NCBI RefSeq assembly: GCF_012972705.2
Contig: NZ_JABCSC020000003.1
Coordinates: 62,001-126,000 of the forward strand
Length of the DNA: 64,000 nucleotides
Origin: Uliginosibacterium aquaticum
GTDB lineage: Bacteria > Pseudomonadota > Gammaproteobacteria > Burkholderiales > Rhodocyclaceae
Direction of reading: 5' to 3'
The stretch's first letter is position 1. Each line of letters starts with the position of its first letter. Shown in pieces: positions 34,337 through 43,091 of the stretch. The translations under genes were made by a program, and so were the position numbers. The notes beneath the pieces are model-generated. The model saw only the letters and a program-made list of their open reading frames with translations. It made no database searches and had not been told where the DNA came from.

Positions 34337-37300
34337 ATGTCACGTTTCTTCATCGACCGCCCGATCTTTGCCTGGGTCATTGCGATTGTCATCATGCTGG
34401 CCGGCGCTGGCGCGATCAGCCAGCTCTCTCTTGAGCAGTATCCGGACATCTCGCCCACCCGCATTTCGATCAAGACCACCTATCCCGGTGCTTCGGCCGA
34501 AACCATCGAGAACTCGGTGACCCAGGTCATCGAGCAGCAGATGACAGGCCTCGATCACCTCACCTACATCTCCTCCAAGAGCCAGTCCGACGGCAGTGCC
34601 CGCGTCGAGCTCAGCTTCGAGGCCGGCACCGATCCGGATGTGGCCCAGATGCAGGTGCAGAACAAGCTTCAGCAGGCCGAATCGCAGCTGCCCGACGCGG
34701 TGCAGGATCAGGGCCTGACGGTTACCAAGTCCAGCTCGGATTTCATGCTGATGCTGAACCTGATCTCGGAGGATCCGGCCATCACCTCCACCGATATCGC
34801 CAACTACATCGCCACCAGCCTGAAGGACACCCTGAGCCGCATCGACGGCGTGGGCGAGGCTCAGGCGCTCGGCTCGGGCTATGCCATGCGGATTTGGCTG
34901 GACCCGGCCAAGATGCAGAAATACGCCCTGATGCCCTCCGACATCAGCAGCGCCCTGAGCGCGCAGAACACCGAAGTGTCGGCCGGCCAGGTCGGCGCGC
35001 TGCCGGCGGCCGAGGGCCAGAGCCTGAACGCCACGATCACGGCGCGCAGCAAGCTCAAGTCGGTGGATCAGTTTGCCCGGGTCATCATCAAGTCCGCCGC
35101 CGACGGCGCCGTGGTGCGCCTCTCCGACGTGGCCCGCATCGAGCTCGGCCGCGAGAGCTATACCGTGAGCACGCGTTACAACGGCCATCCCTCGGCCGGC
35201 CTCGGCATCACCCTGGCCTCCGGCGCCAACGCGCTGAAGGTGGCCGCCGCCGTGAAGGCCAAGATTGCCGAGCTGCAGCCCTTCTTTCCGGACAAGATGC
35301 AGGCCGTGGTGGCCTATGACACCACGCCCTTCGTGAAAATCTCGATCGAAGAAGTGGTCAAGACCCTGCTCGAAGCGCTCGCGCTGGTGGTACTGATCAT
35401 GTACCTGTTCATGCAGAACCTGCGCGCCACGCTGATTCCGGCGGTGGCCGTGCCGGTAGTGCTGCTGGGCACCTTCGGGGTGCTGGCGGCCTTCGGTTAC
35501 TCGATCAACACCCTCACCATGTTCGGCCTGGTGCTGGCCATCGGCCTGCTCGTGGATGACGCCATCGTGGTGGTCGAAAACGTCGAGCGGATCATGAGCG
35601 AGGAGGGGCTCTCGCCGCGCGAGGCCACCCAGAAATCAATGGGCCAGATCACCGGCGCACTGATCGGCATCTCGCTGGTGCTCTCGGCGGTATTCATCCC
35701 GATGGCCTTCTTTGGTGGCTCCACCGGCGTGATCTACCGTCAATTCACCATCACCATCGTGTCAGCCATGGTCCTGTCGGTGGTGGTTGCATTGACCCTT
35801 ACACCGGCCTTGTGCGCCACGTTGCTGGAGGCCATCCCGCAGGGCGGCCATGTCAGCCACAAGGGTTGGCTGGGGCGTTTCTTCGGCGGCTTCAACAAGG
35901 GCTTCCTGCAGGGCAGCGAAGGCTGCCGCACAGGGGTGGCGGGTCTGCTCGGGCGGCGTGGCCTGGGCGTGCTGGCCTATCTTCTGCTGGTGGCGCTGAC
36001 GGCGCTGCTGTTCAAGGTCTTGCCGACCTCCTTCCTGCCTGATGAGGACCAGGGCACCCTGATGGCCCAGCTCAAGCTGCCGGCCGGCTCTACCAACGAA
36101 CGCCTGATGAAATCGCTGACGAGCTTCGAGCATTACCTCTCGCAGCAATCCGAAGTGAAGGCCTACATGACGGTGACCGGCATCGATGGCGACCAGGCCT
36201 CGGCGCGCGCCTTCATCATGCTCAAGGACTGGAGCGAGCGTACGGCCAAGGGGCAGGACGCCGCCAGCCTGGTGCGCCGCTATTCGCAGGAACTCGGCAC
36301 CGAACTGCATGACGCCACAGTCTTCATGCTGCAGCCGCCGGCCGTGCGCGGCCTCGGCTCCAACTCCGGCTTCGATGTGCAGTTGCAGGATCTTGGCGGC
36401 CTCGGCCATGAGGCGCTGACGGCCGCGCGCGACCAGTTCCTGCGCCTTGCCCGGCAGAGCAAGCTGCTGGCCCAGACGCGCAGCAACAACCTCGATGACA
36501 CGCCGCAGCTGCAGGTGGACATCGATGATGCCAAGGCTGTGGCCCAGCGCCTCTCAGCGGGTGATGTGAACAGCACCCTGTCCTACGCCATGGGCGGCAA
36601 GTATGTGAATGACTTCATCCATGACGGACGCATCAAGAAGGTCTACCTCCAGGCCGACGCAGCTTTCCGAATGAGCCCGGACAGCGTGCAGAACTGGTTC
36701 GTGCGCAATGCCAATGACGACATGGTGCCCTTCTCGGCCTTCTCCGCCGCGCACTGGAGCTACGGCTCGCCGCAGCTCACGCGCTACAACGGCCTGTCGT
36801 CCTTCGAGCTGGTTGGCGATCCCGCCCGGGGCGTAAGCTCCGGCACCGCGATGGCCGAGGTCGAGCGCATCGTGGCCCAGCTGCCGCGCGGCATCGGCTA
36901 CGAATGGACCGGTGCGTCCTATCAGGAACGCCTCTCCGGCCAGCAGGCGCCGCTGCTCTACGCGGTTTCCATCCTGTTTGTGTTCCTGTGCCTAGCCGCG
37001 CTCTACGAGAGCTGGTCGGTGCCCTTCTCGGTGGTGCTGGTGGTGCCGCTGGGCGTGCTCGGTGCGGTGTTTGCAAGCTGGCTTGCCGGGCAGCACAACG
37101 ACGTCTACTTCCAGGTCGGTCTGCTGACCACCGTGGGCCTCTCGGCGAAGAATGCGATCCTCATCGTCGAGTTCGCCAAGACCCTCGAGGAGCAAGGCAT
37201 GCGCCTGATTGACGCCACCCTCGAAGCGCTGCGCCTGCGCCTGCGTCCGATCATCATGACCTCGCTGGCCTTCATGTTCGGCGTACTGCCGCTGGCCCTG

Positions 37301-37471
37301 TCCACCGGTGCCGGCTCGGCAAGCCGCCGCGCCATCGGCGTCGGCGTGCTCGGCGGGATGGTCTCGGCCACCCTGCTCGGCGTGTTCTTCATCCCCCTCT
37401 TCTATGTGCTGGTGCGCAGTATCTTCAAGCGCCGCGCCCCGGCCACCGCCCCTGCGGAGATTGCATCGTGA
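34337..37471 (+). CDS. RND multidrug efflux transporter (AcrB/MexB-like, HAE1)
   Basis: A 1044-residue inner-membrane pump with the HAE1 layout: N-terminal helix FIDRPIFAWVIAIVIMLAGAGAIS, first porter domain, and a helix-4 proton relay with two adjacent Asp in GLLVDDAIVVVENVER. The second half repeats the pattern (GLSAKNAILIVEFAKTLEEQG, RLRPIIMTSLAFMFGVLPLALSTGAG). The cytoplasmic and periplasmic loops have normal length, and the C-terminal tail is short. Drug specificity cannot be read reliably. It is joined by 12 bases to the adaptor and by a four-base overlap to the outer-membrane gene. Confidence 0.97.
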   Translation: MSRFFIDRPIFAWVIAIVIMLAGAGAISQLSLEQYPDISPTRISIKTTYPGASAETIENSVTQVIEQQMTGLDHLTYISSKSQSDGSARVELSFEAGTDPDVAQMQVQNKLQQAESQLPDAVQDQGLTVTKSSSDFMLMLNLISEDPAITSTDIANYIATSLKDTLSRIDGVGEAQALGSGYAMRIWLDPAKMQKYALMPSDISSALSAQNTEVSAGQVGALPAAEGQSLNATITARSKLKSVDQFARVIIKSAADGAVVRLSDVARIELGRESYTVSTRYNGHPSAGLGITLASGANALKVAAAVKAKIAELQPFFPDKMQAVVAYDTTPFVKISIEEVVKTLLEALALVVLIMYLFMQNLRATLIPAVAVPVVLLGTFGVLAAFGYSINTLTMFGLVLAIGLLVDDAIVVVENVERIMSEEGLSPREATQKSMGQITGALIGISLVLSAVFIPMAFFGGSTGVIYRQFTITIVSAMVLSVVVALTLTPALCATLLEAIPQGGHVSHKGWLGRFFGGFNKGFLQGSEGCRTGVAGLLGRRGLGVLAYLLLVALTALLFKVLPTSFLPDEDQGTLMAQLKLPAGSTNERLMKSLTSFEHYLSQQSEVKAYMTVTGIDGDQASARAFIMLKDWSERTAKGQDAASLVRRYSQELGTELHDATVFMLQPPAVRGLGSNSGFDVQLQDLGGLGHEALTAARDQFLRLARQSKLLAQTRSNNLDDTPQLQVDIDDAKAVAQRLSAGDVNSTLSYAMGGKYVNDFIHDGRIKKVYLQADAAFRMSPDSVQNWFVRNANDDMVPFSAFSAAHWSYGSPQLTRYNGLSSFELVGDPARGVSSGTAMAEVERIVAQLPRGIGYEWTGASYQERLSGQQAPLLYAVSILFVFLCLAALYESWSVPFSVVLVVPLGVLGAVFASWLAGQHNDVYFQVGLLTTVGLSAKNAILIVEFAKTLEEQGMRLIDATLEALRLRLRPIIMTSLAFMFGVLPLALSTGAGSASRRAIGVGVLGGMVSATLLGVFFIPLFYVLVRSIFKRRAPATAPAEIAS

Positions 37472-38934
37472 GTGCCCTGAAACCCCTGCTGAACCACGCC
37501 CCGCGCGTGCTCCCCCTGCTCCTCGGCCTGAGTCTTGCGGCCTGCGTTAATCTCGCGCCGCAGTACGAGCGCCCGGCGGCACCGGTGCCGGCCAGCCTGG
37601 GCGGCGCAGCCGTCAGCGGCAGCGCCGCGCTGGCGGCCAGCGAAGCGGTCGATAGCGACTGGCAGGCGGTGATCATCGACGCCCGTCTGCGCGCCGTGAT
37701 CCGTCTCGCCCTGGAGCAGAACCGCGACCTGCGCGTGGCCCTGGCGAATGTCGACAAGGCCCGCGCCACCTACCGTGTGCAGCGTGCCGAGCAGCTGCCG
37801 GGCCTCAATGGCACGGCCAGCGCCAGCCGCGAGCACACCTCGAAAACCGCCAGCAGTTCCGGCCAGGCCGCCACCAGCAGCAGCTTCAAGGCCCAGCTGG
37901 GCATCAGCAGCTTCGAACTGGACCTCTTCGGGCGCGTCCAGAACCTCAGTGAAGCGGCCTTGCAGACCTATCTGGGGCTCGAGGAAACCCGCCGTGCCAC
38001 CCGCCTGAGCCTGGTTGCAGAAGTTGCCACGGCCTGGCTGACGCTTGCCGCGGACCAGCAGCAGCTGGCCCTCGCGCAAGCCACCCTGGCGTCCCGCGAG
38101 CGGAGCCTGAGCCTGATGCAGCAGGCCCTGGCCCTCGGTGGTGAATCCGGCCCCAACCTCGCCTCGGCCCGCGCCAGCCGCGAAGCCGCCCGCGCCAGCG
38201 TGGCCAGCTATGCCAGCAGCGTTGGCCAGGATCGCACCGCGCTGGAGCTCCTGGTCGGCACCCGTCTTGGTGAAGAGCTGCTGCCGCCGGCCGGAACGGG
38301 CGAGGAGGCCGAGCGTGCCGCGCAACTGCTCAGCGTGCCGGCCGAACTCTCCTCGGCAGTGCTCCTGCGCCGGCCGGATGTGCTGGCCGCCGAGCACACC
38401 CTGCGGGCTGACAACGCCAACATCGGCGCGGCCCGCGCGGCCTTCTTCCCGAGCATTTCGCTGACCGCCGCCGGGGGCAGCAGCAGCCGTGCGCTGGGTG
38501 ATCTGTTCAGCGCCGGCAGCGGCGCCTGGAGCTTTGCGCCCGCGATCAGCCTGCCGATCTTTGATGCCGGTGCCAACCGCGCCACCCTCGATGCTCGCAA
38601 GGCCCAGCAGGCGGCCGATATCGCCAGCTATGAAAAGGCCATCCAGACCGCTTTTGCCGAAGTGGCCGATGCACTCACAGTGCGCAGCCATGTTGCCGAG
38701 CAGCTCGACGCGCAACGCGCGTATGTGGCCGCCAGCCAGCAGGCCCTGGATTTCGCTACCGAACTCTATCGCCAGGGCAGCGGCAGCTACCTCGATGTGC
38801 TGGTGGCCCAGCGCGCGCTGTTCACCGCGCAGCAGAGCCTGATCAGCCTGCGTCTGGCCGAGCAGAGCAACCGCATCACCCTATTCAAGGTGCTCGGTGG
38901 AGGCAGCGCGGAAAGCGGTGGCGCGGCGGGCTGA
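37468..38934 (+). CDS. Outer-membrane efflux lipoprotein (OprM/NodT family)
   Basis: A 488-residue outer-membrane factor. The signal peptide ends in the lipobox LSLAAC, giving lipidation at Cys25. [14 protein letters not shown] follows, as in OprM-type proteins. Two coiled-coil duplications hold the motifs [48 protein letters not shown] and its later counterpart beginning at [36 protein letters not shown]-like sequence. This is the TolC-like channel of the tripartite pump. It overlaps the pump gene by four bases and converges on the ATP-grasp gene. Confidence 0.95.
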   Translation: [488 protein letters not shown]

Positions 38935-38953
38935 GTTGCTGTTGCCGGGGCGC

Positions 38954-40270
38954 CTATGCCGGCAGTACCCACACCGGTGCGAAGCCACCGCCGGGGCTGC
39001 GGAAGTTGGTGGTCTGTCCGCTGTAGAGGCGCGCAGCCAGCAGCAGGATGCGGCCGGCATAGGCGTAGGCGCGGATGTCGAGTTTCAAGCTTGTCGTTGC
39101 AGGGCGAGGCTGATTGATCCCACCGCCCGCTGGCGCGAGAGGCGGAGAGGGAAGGGTATTGCCAGCTTCTTGTGGCACCAGGCGTTCGCTTGGTGGAGCA
39201 ATCCGCTGGGCAACGTATTTGCCGTGCAGGATCTCGCTCCATACGCGGCGGGTGAGCTTGTCGCCGCGGTAGGCGGCGCGGCTGCCGAAGCCCGCGAGCG
39301 GCTTGAAGAAGAGCTGCTTGCGCGCAGCCCACAGGCGCTCCGCTTGCGCGGGCGTGACCAGCTCGGTGGGCGGTACGCTGGTCAGCAGGGTCTGGCGGGT
39401 GGCTTCGGGCAGGGCCAGCGTTGCCAGAAAACCCGGGTCGGAGAGCAGTGCCAGGTTGCGCTTGTTGGCGTAGCGCGCATGGGCCTGCGGATGCGGGCTC
39501 AGCACGATGGCACCGGCTTCATGGGCGCTGTGCAGGGCCGCGTGCGCGGGCTCTTCCAGGCGGAAATCGGTGAGGCGGTTATAGACGAAATCCACGCGCT
39601 CCCCGGCATGCCACAGCACGCCCTCGCGCCAGACGAGTTCGGCCGGATCGGCGATCACCGCTTGCCAGCCGGCTTGCGTGAAGAGCTGGCGGTAGAGCAG
39701 GAACTCGGGGTAGAGGTACTGGCTGGCGGGATCGCTGTCGACGATCGCGATGCGCGTGGGTTCGCCTGCACGGCCGGCATCTCGCCACTCCTGACGGAAC
39801 ACGTCGAGGATCGCGGCTTCGGCCTGCGGCCAGTGCCTGGCCTGAGTGAGCAGGCCTTCGGTTTCGGCGCAGCAGGCGCGTTGCGCCCGGGCCAGGGCTA
39901 CGTTGAGCAGAGCGCCGCCGGGGTTGGTGTTGATCTCGATGAGCTGCACGCCCGTGTCATCAAGATGGAAGTCGAAGCCGAGCAGGCCACCGCTCGCCCC
40001 CTGGGCGTTGCTGGCCGTGGCGGCGAGCCAGCCTGCCTGCTGGCTGACGGTTTCGACGGCGGCGACCAGGGCCGCCATCTGCGCCAGTTGCGTCGGGCTG
40101 ATGAAGACGCTGGAAGCTGAGAACAGGTGCGGATGGCTGTGCTGCAGATCGGGGCACAGCCCGGCCAGCGCGGGTTCGCGCGAGAGTTCGCTGCAGAGCT
40201 TGTTGCGGTCGAGAAACTGGCAGGCGCAGCCGAGATTGAGGCGGCTCGCCAAGCTGCTGAGTTCAGCCAT
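38954..40270 (-). CDS. ATP-grasp-like protein of unknown function
   Basis: A 438-residue protein. GFDFHLDDTGVQLIEINTNPGGALLNVAL resembles an ATP-grasp metal-binding strand, and the C-terminal part reads FFKPLAGFGSRAAYRGDKLTRRVWSEILHG and LDIRAYAYAGRILLLAARLYSGQTTNFRSPGGGFAPV, suggesting a peptide- or amine-ligase fold. Between these, residues about 365-390 form a Pro/Gly-rich stretch (LPSPPLAPAGGGINQPRP) that looks like a translated repeat insertion. I cannot assign a reaction. Its ATG overlaps the sigma-factor stop as ATGGCTGA, so expression is coupled to that gene. Confidence 0.7.
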   Translation of the reverse strand: MAELSSLASRLNLGCACQFLDRNKLCSELSREPALAGLCPDLQHSHPHLFSASSVFISPTQLAQMAALVAAVETVSQQAGWLAATASNAQGASGGLLGFDFHLDDTGVQLIEINTNPGGALLNVALARAQRACCAETEGLLTQARHWPQAEAAILDVFRQEWRDAGRAGEPTRIAIVDSDPASQYLYPEFLLYRQLFTQAGWQAVIADPAELVWREGVLWHAGERVDFVYNRLTDFRLEEPAHAALHSAHEAGAIVLSPHPQAHARYANKRNLALLSDPGFLATLALPEATRQTLLTSVPPTELVTPAQAERLWAARKQLFFKPLAGFGSRAAYRGDKLTRRVWSEILHGKYVAQRIAPPSERLVPQEAGNTLPSPPLAPAGGGINQPRPATTSLKLDIRAYAYAGRILLLAARLYSGQTTNFRSPGGGFAPVWVLPA

Positions 40271-40826
40271 CGGCAGGCTCCAGCGGTGGGCGCGGCGTGA
40301 AGCAGCAGACCTTGCCGGCTTCATCGAGCTGTACTTTGCAGGCGCTGGCGAGTTGCCTCCTGAGGCGCTGGCGGGCGCGCTGCACGCGTGATTTGGCGCC
40401 GGGCAGGCTGATGCCGAGGCGGGCGGCGTAGTCGGCCTGACTCATGCCCTCGATGTCGCAACAGGTGATGGCGTCACGGTCGGCCGGTGAGAGTTCGCCA
40501 AGTACGCGCGGCAGGCACTGGGCGAGGCTGTCGACGGCCGCTGGCTCGTCATGCTCGAGTTGCAGATCGTCCGGCAGCTCGATGCTGTCGTGCTGGCGGC
40601 GCAACTGGTCGTTGAGCGTGTTGCGCGCCACCGCGAAGAGCCAGGCACGCGGGTTCTCCAGCGTGCAGAAGTGCTGGCCCTGGCGCAGGGCCTTGAGGAA
40701 CACGTCCTGCAGCAGATCGGCGGCCAGCGCTTTGTCGTGCAGCTGATGAATCAGCCAGCCGTGCAACACATGTTCATGGGCATGCCAGGCGGTGAGCAGA
40801 CAGGGGACGGCGGCGCTCTCGTTCAT
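40263..40826 (-). CDS. ECF-type RNA polymerase sigma factor (SigZ-like)
   Basis: A 187-residue sigma-70-family factor with region 2 (HGWLIHQLHDKALAADLLQDVFLKALRQ, NPRAWLFAVARNTLNDQLRRQ) and region 4 (LSPADRDAITCCDIEGMSQADYAARLGISLPGAKSRVQRARQRLRRQL). A Cys pair in region 4 and a C-terminal GKVCCFTP tail are visible, as in SigZ-like factors, and might sense metals or thiols. The ATG at 40826 is used. Codon-coupled to the ATP-grasp gene and behind an ars locus, it may respond to arsenic or thiol stress. No anti-sigma gene is recognised nearby. Confidence 0.82.
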   Translation of the reverse strand: MNESAAVPCLLTAWHAHEHVLHGWLIHQLHDKALAADLLQDVFLKALRQGQHFCTLENPRAWLFAVARNTLNDQLRRQHDSIELPDDLQLEHDEPAAVDSLAQCLPRVLGELSPADRDAITCCDIEGMSQADYAARLGISLPGAKSRVQRARQRLRRQLASACKVQLDEAGKVCCFTPRPPLEPADG

Positions 40827-40876
40827 GCTCTCACCATAGCCGGGCGTGCGGCTGCCGTCCCTGAGCCAGCGCAGGC

Positions 40877-41296
40877 TTACTTCAGGCGCTGGCCGTCCGC
40901 GCCGACTACCGCTTCGCCGTCTTCCTTGCTGAACGCGCCTTGCTGGGCGGCGGGCAGGATGTCCAGCACCACTTCGGAGGGCCGGCACAGGCGGGTGCCT
41001 TGCTTGGTAACGACGAAGGGGCGGTTGAGCAGAATCGGGTGCTGAACGATGAAATCCAGCAGCGCTTCGTCGCTGAAGCGGTCTTCCTTGAGCCCCAGTG
41101 CTTCGTAGGGCTCGCACTTGTCGCGCAGGGCGCCGCGGACAGTCAAGCCGGCGTCGGCGATGAGCTTCACGATCGTGGCGCGGTCCGGCGGCGTCTTCAG
41201 ATACTCGATCACAGTGGGTTCGATGCCGGCATTGCGAATCATGGCCAGAGTGTTGCGCGAGGTGCCGCAGGCGGGGTTGTAATAGATGGTGGTCAT
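40877..41296 (-). CDS. arsC: Glutaredoxin-dependent arsenate reductase (ArsC, Escherichia type)
   Basis: A 139-residue ArsC/Spx-fold protein. The catalytic Cys10 is in YYNPACGTSRNTLAMIRN; HPILLNRPFVVT is the conserved arginine-bearing region. It reduces arsenate to arsenite using glutathione and glutaredoxin. It is the second arsenate reductase of this locus, downstream of acr3 and separated by three REP-like units. ATG 41296 is chosen over a longer frame because it starts at the first strand of the fold. Confidence 0.92.
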   Translation of the reverse strand: MTTIYYNPACGTSRNTLAMIRNAGIEPTVIEYLKTPPDRATIVKLIADAGLTVRGALRDKCEPYEALGLKEDRFSDEALLDFIVQHPILLNRPFVVTKQGTRLCRPSEVVLDILPAAQQGAFSKEDGEAVVGADGQRLK

Positions 41297-41309
41297 GGTT
41301 TCGGGAGGT

Positions 41310-41406
41310 GTAGGAGCGGCTTCTGCCGCGAATGGGTGTAAGGCGGGCTGTAGGGCGGGTTTTAACCCGCCATCCACGAAGGGTGTGCGACTGAAGTCGC
41401 ACCTAC
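41310..41406. repeat. Three REP-like palindromes between arsC and acr3
   Basis: Units: GTAGGAGCGGCTTCTGCCGC at 41310-41329; GTAGGGCGGGTTTTAACCCG at 41350-41369; and, inverted, GTGCGACTGAAGTCGCAC plus CTAC at 41385-41406. The first two differ in palindrome sequence but share the GTAGG lead. They fill the gap between two minus-strand genes of the ars locus and may act on mRNA stability or termination. Confidence 0.85.
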
Positions 41407-41425
41407 GGCCGCATCTGCGGAAAAT

Positions 41426-42451
41426 TCAGGTTTGTCCTTGTTCGTACCAGCCCTTGCTGGCGTTCACGATGCGTACCACCAGCAGCATCACCGGCACCTC
41501 GATCAGCACGCCGACCACGGTGGCCAGCGCGGCGCCGGATTCGAAGCCGTAGAGGCTGATCGCGGCGGCCACCGCCAGCTCGAAGAAGTTGGAAGCGCCG
41601 ATCAGGGCCGAGGGGCAGGCCACGTTGTGGGCCTCACCGAGCTTGCGGTTGAGCCAGTAGGCGAGCGCCGAGTTGAAGAAGACCTGGATCAGGATCGGCA
41701 CGGCCAGCAGCGCGATCACCAGCGGCTGCTCGATGATGGCGCGGCCTTGAAAGGCGAAGAGCAGCACCAGCGTGGCGAGGAGTGCGCTGATCGACCAGGG
41801 GCCGATTTTCGCCAGTGCGGCATCGAAGGCGGCCTGGCCACGGGCCAATAGCGCGCGGCGGATCAGCTGGGCGAGGATCACCGGGATCACGATGTAGAGC
41901 AGCACCGAGATGAAGAGCGTGTCCCACGGCACCGAGATGCTGGCCACGCCCAGCAGCAGGCCGACCAGCGGGGCGAAGGCGAAGACCATGATCGTGTCAT
42001 TGAGCGCGACCTGACTCAGGGTGAACAGCGGCTCGCCATTCGTCAGCCGGCTCCACACGAAGACCATTGCGGTGCAGGGCGCGGCGGCCAGCAGGATCAG
42101 GCCGGCGATGTAGCTGTCCAGCTGATCGGCGGGCAGCAGCGGTGCGAACACATTGCGGATGAACAGCCAGCCGAGAAAGGCCATCGAGAAGGGCTTCACC
42201 AGCCAGTTCACGAACAGGGTCACGCCGATGCCGCGCACATGCTGGCGCACCTGATGCAGGGCGCCGAAATCCACCTTCAGCAGCATCGGGATGATCATCA
42301 CCCAGATCAGCAGGCCGACCGGCAGATTGACCTTGGCGATTTCCATCGCGCCGACGGTGTGCACCGCCGCAGGAAAGGCCTGCCCCAGCGCGATGCCGGC
42401 GAGGATGCAGAGGAAGACCCAGAGGGTGAGATAGCGTTCGAATAAGTTCAT
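41426..42451 (-). CDS. acr3: Arsenite efflux transporter Acr3
   Basis: A 341-residue protein with ten predicted helices of the BASS-related ACR3 family. MNLFERYLTLWVFLCILAGIALGQAFP is the typical start. AAAPCTAMVFVWSRLTNGEPLFTL carries the essential conserved Cys, and NVACPSALIGASNFFELAVAAAISLYG completes the signature. Acr3 exports arsenite using the proton gradient. It takes arsenite made by the two ArsC proteins. It is 126 bases downstream of the LMW-type arsC, across a gap with a repeated inverted sequence. Confidence 0.96.
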   Translation of the reverse strand: MNLFERYLTLWVFLCILAGIALGQAFPAAVHTVGAMEIAKVNLPVGLLIWVMIIPMLLKVDFGALHQVRQHVRGIGVTLFVNWLVKPFSMAFLGWLFIRNVFAPLLPADQLDSYIAGLILLAAAPCTAMVFVWSRLTNGEPLFTLSQVALNDTIMVFAFAPLVGLLLGVASISVPWDTLFISVLLYIVIPVILAQLIRRALLARGQAAFDAALAKIGPWSISALLATLVLLFAFQGRAIIEQPLVIALLAVPILIQVFFNSALAYWLNRKLGEAHNVACPSALIGASNFFELAVAAAISLYGFESGAALATVVGVLIEVPVMLLVVRIVNASKGWYEQGQT

Positions 42452-42453
42452 CG

Positions 42454-42558
42454 GATTTCATCTCCGCAGGGGCACTGTCTTTGTCGACTTCGGCTCGCCG
42501 TGCTCAAGCACTGCGCTTCGCCTTGTCTTCGCGACTTCGCCCCTGCGGCGATGAAATC
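42454..42558. repeat. Inverted repeat with dispersed-repeat core between arsC and acr3
   Basis: Twenty-base arms with one mismatch, GATTTCATCTCCGCAGGGGC at 42454-42473 and its inverse at 42539-42558, flank a 65-base core. The core begins CTGTCTTTGTCGACT (42475-42489), identical to 60496-60510, with further shared blocks GGCT-GCCG and CTC-AGCACTG in both places. It lies in the ars operon upstream of acr3 and could form a large hairpin in the transcript. Confidence 0.75.
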
Positions 42559-42577
42559 GCGGACACGTCAGAAAGGA

Positions 42578-43072
42578 TCAGAAACTCATTTCGCCGAGCC
42601 GGCCCAGCGTGGCACGAATCTGCTCCGGTGCCAGCGCCTCTTCCGGCAGGGCGAGGAAGGCTTCGGTGCGCTGCTTGATCTGGGCAAAGATCTTTTCGAA
42701 GGAGGCGCGTTTCTCTTCTTCGGTTTCGCCGTGCGGATCTTCGTAACCCCAGTGGGCGGTGGACGGATGGCCGGGCCAGATCGGGCAGACCTCGCCGGCT
42801 GCGTTGCCGCACACGGTGATGATGATGTCCATCTGTGGCGCGTCCGGGCCTTCGAACTCGGTCCAGCTCTTGGAGCGCAGGGCGCTGGTGTCGTAGCCGA
42901 TCTCATCGAGTAGCGCGATGGCATGCGGATTGACCCGGCCGTTCGGCTTGCTGCCCGCCGAGAAGGTGCGGAAGCGGCCCTTGCCGAGCACGGCGAGCAG
43001 GCCCTCGCTCATCACGCTGCGCGCCGAGTTGCCGGTGCATATAAACAGTACGTTGTAGATCTTGTCGCTCAT
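42578..43072 (-). CDS. arsC: Arsenate reductase, low-molecular-weight phosphatase type
   Basis: A 164-residue protein with the PTPase-like loop CTGNSARS (Cys12 to Arg18) of thioredoxin-coupled arsenate reductases. FSAGSKPNGRVNPHAI and the Cys-containing VCGNAAGEVCPIWPG are typical. The later cysteines act in the disulfide relay after arsenate reduction. It differs in fold from the second ArsC at 40877, so the locus has two unrelated reductases. It is 19 bases downstream of the split arsI gene. Confidence 0.94.
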   Translation of the reverse strand: MSDKIYNVLFICTGNSARSVMSEGLLAVLGKGRFRTFSAGSKPNGRVNPHAIALLDEIGYDTSALRSKSWTEFEGPDAPQMDIIITVCGNAAGEVCPIWPGHPSTAHWGYEDPHGETEEEKRASFEKIFAQIKQRTEAFLALPEEALAPEQIRATLGRLGEMSF

Positions 43073-43091
43073 GGCTTCTCTCGTGTTGGGA

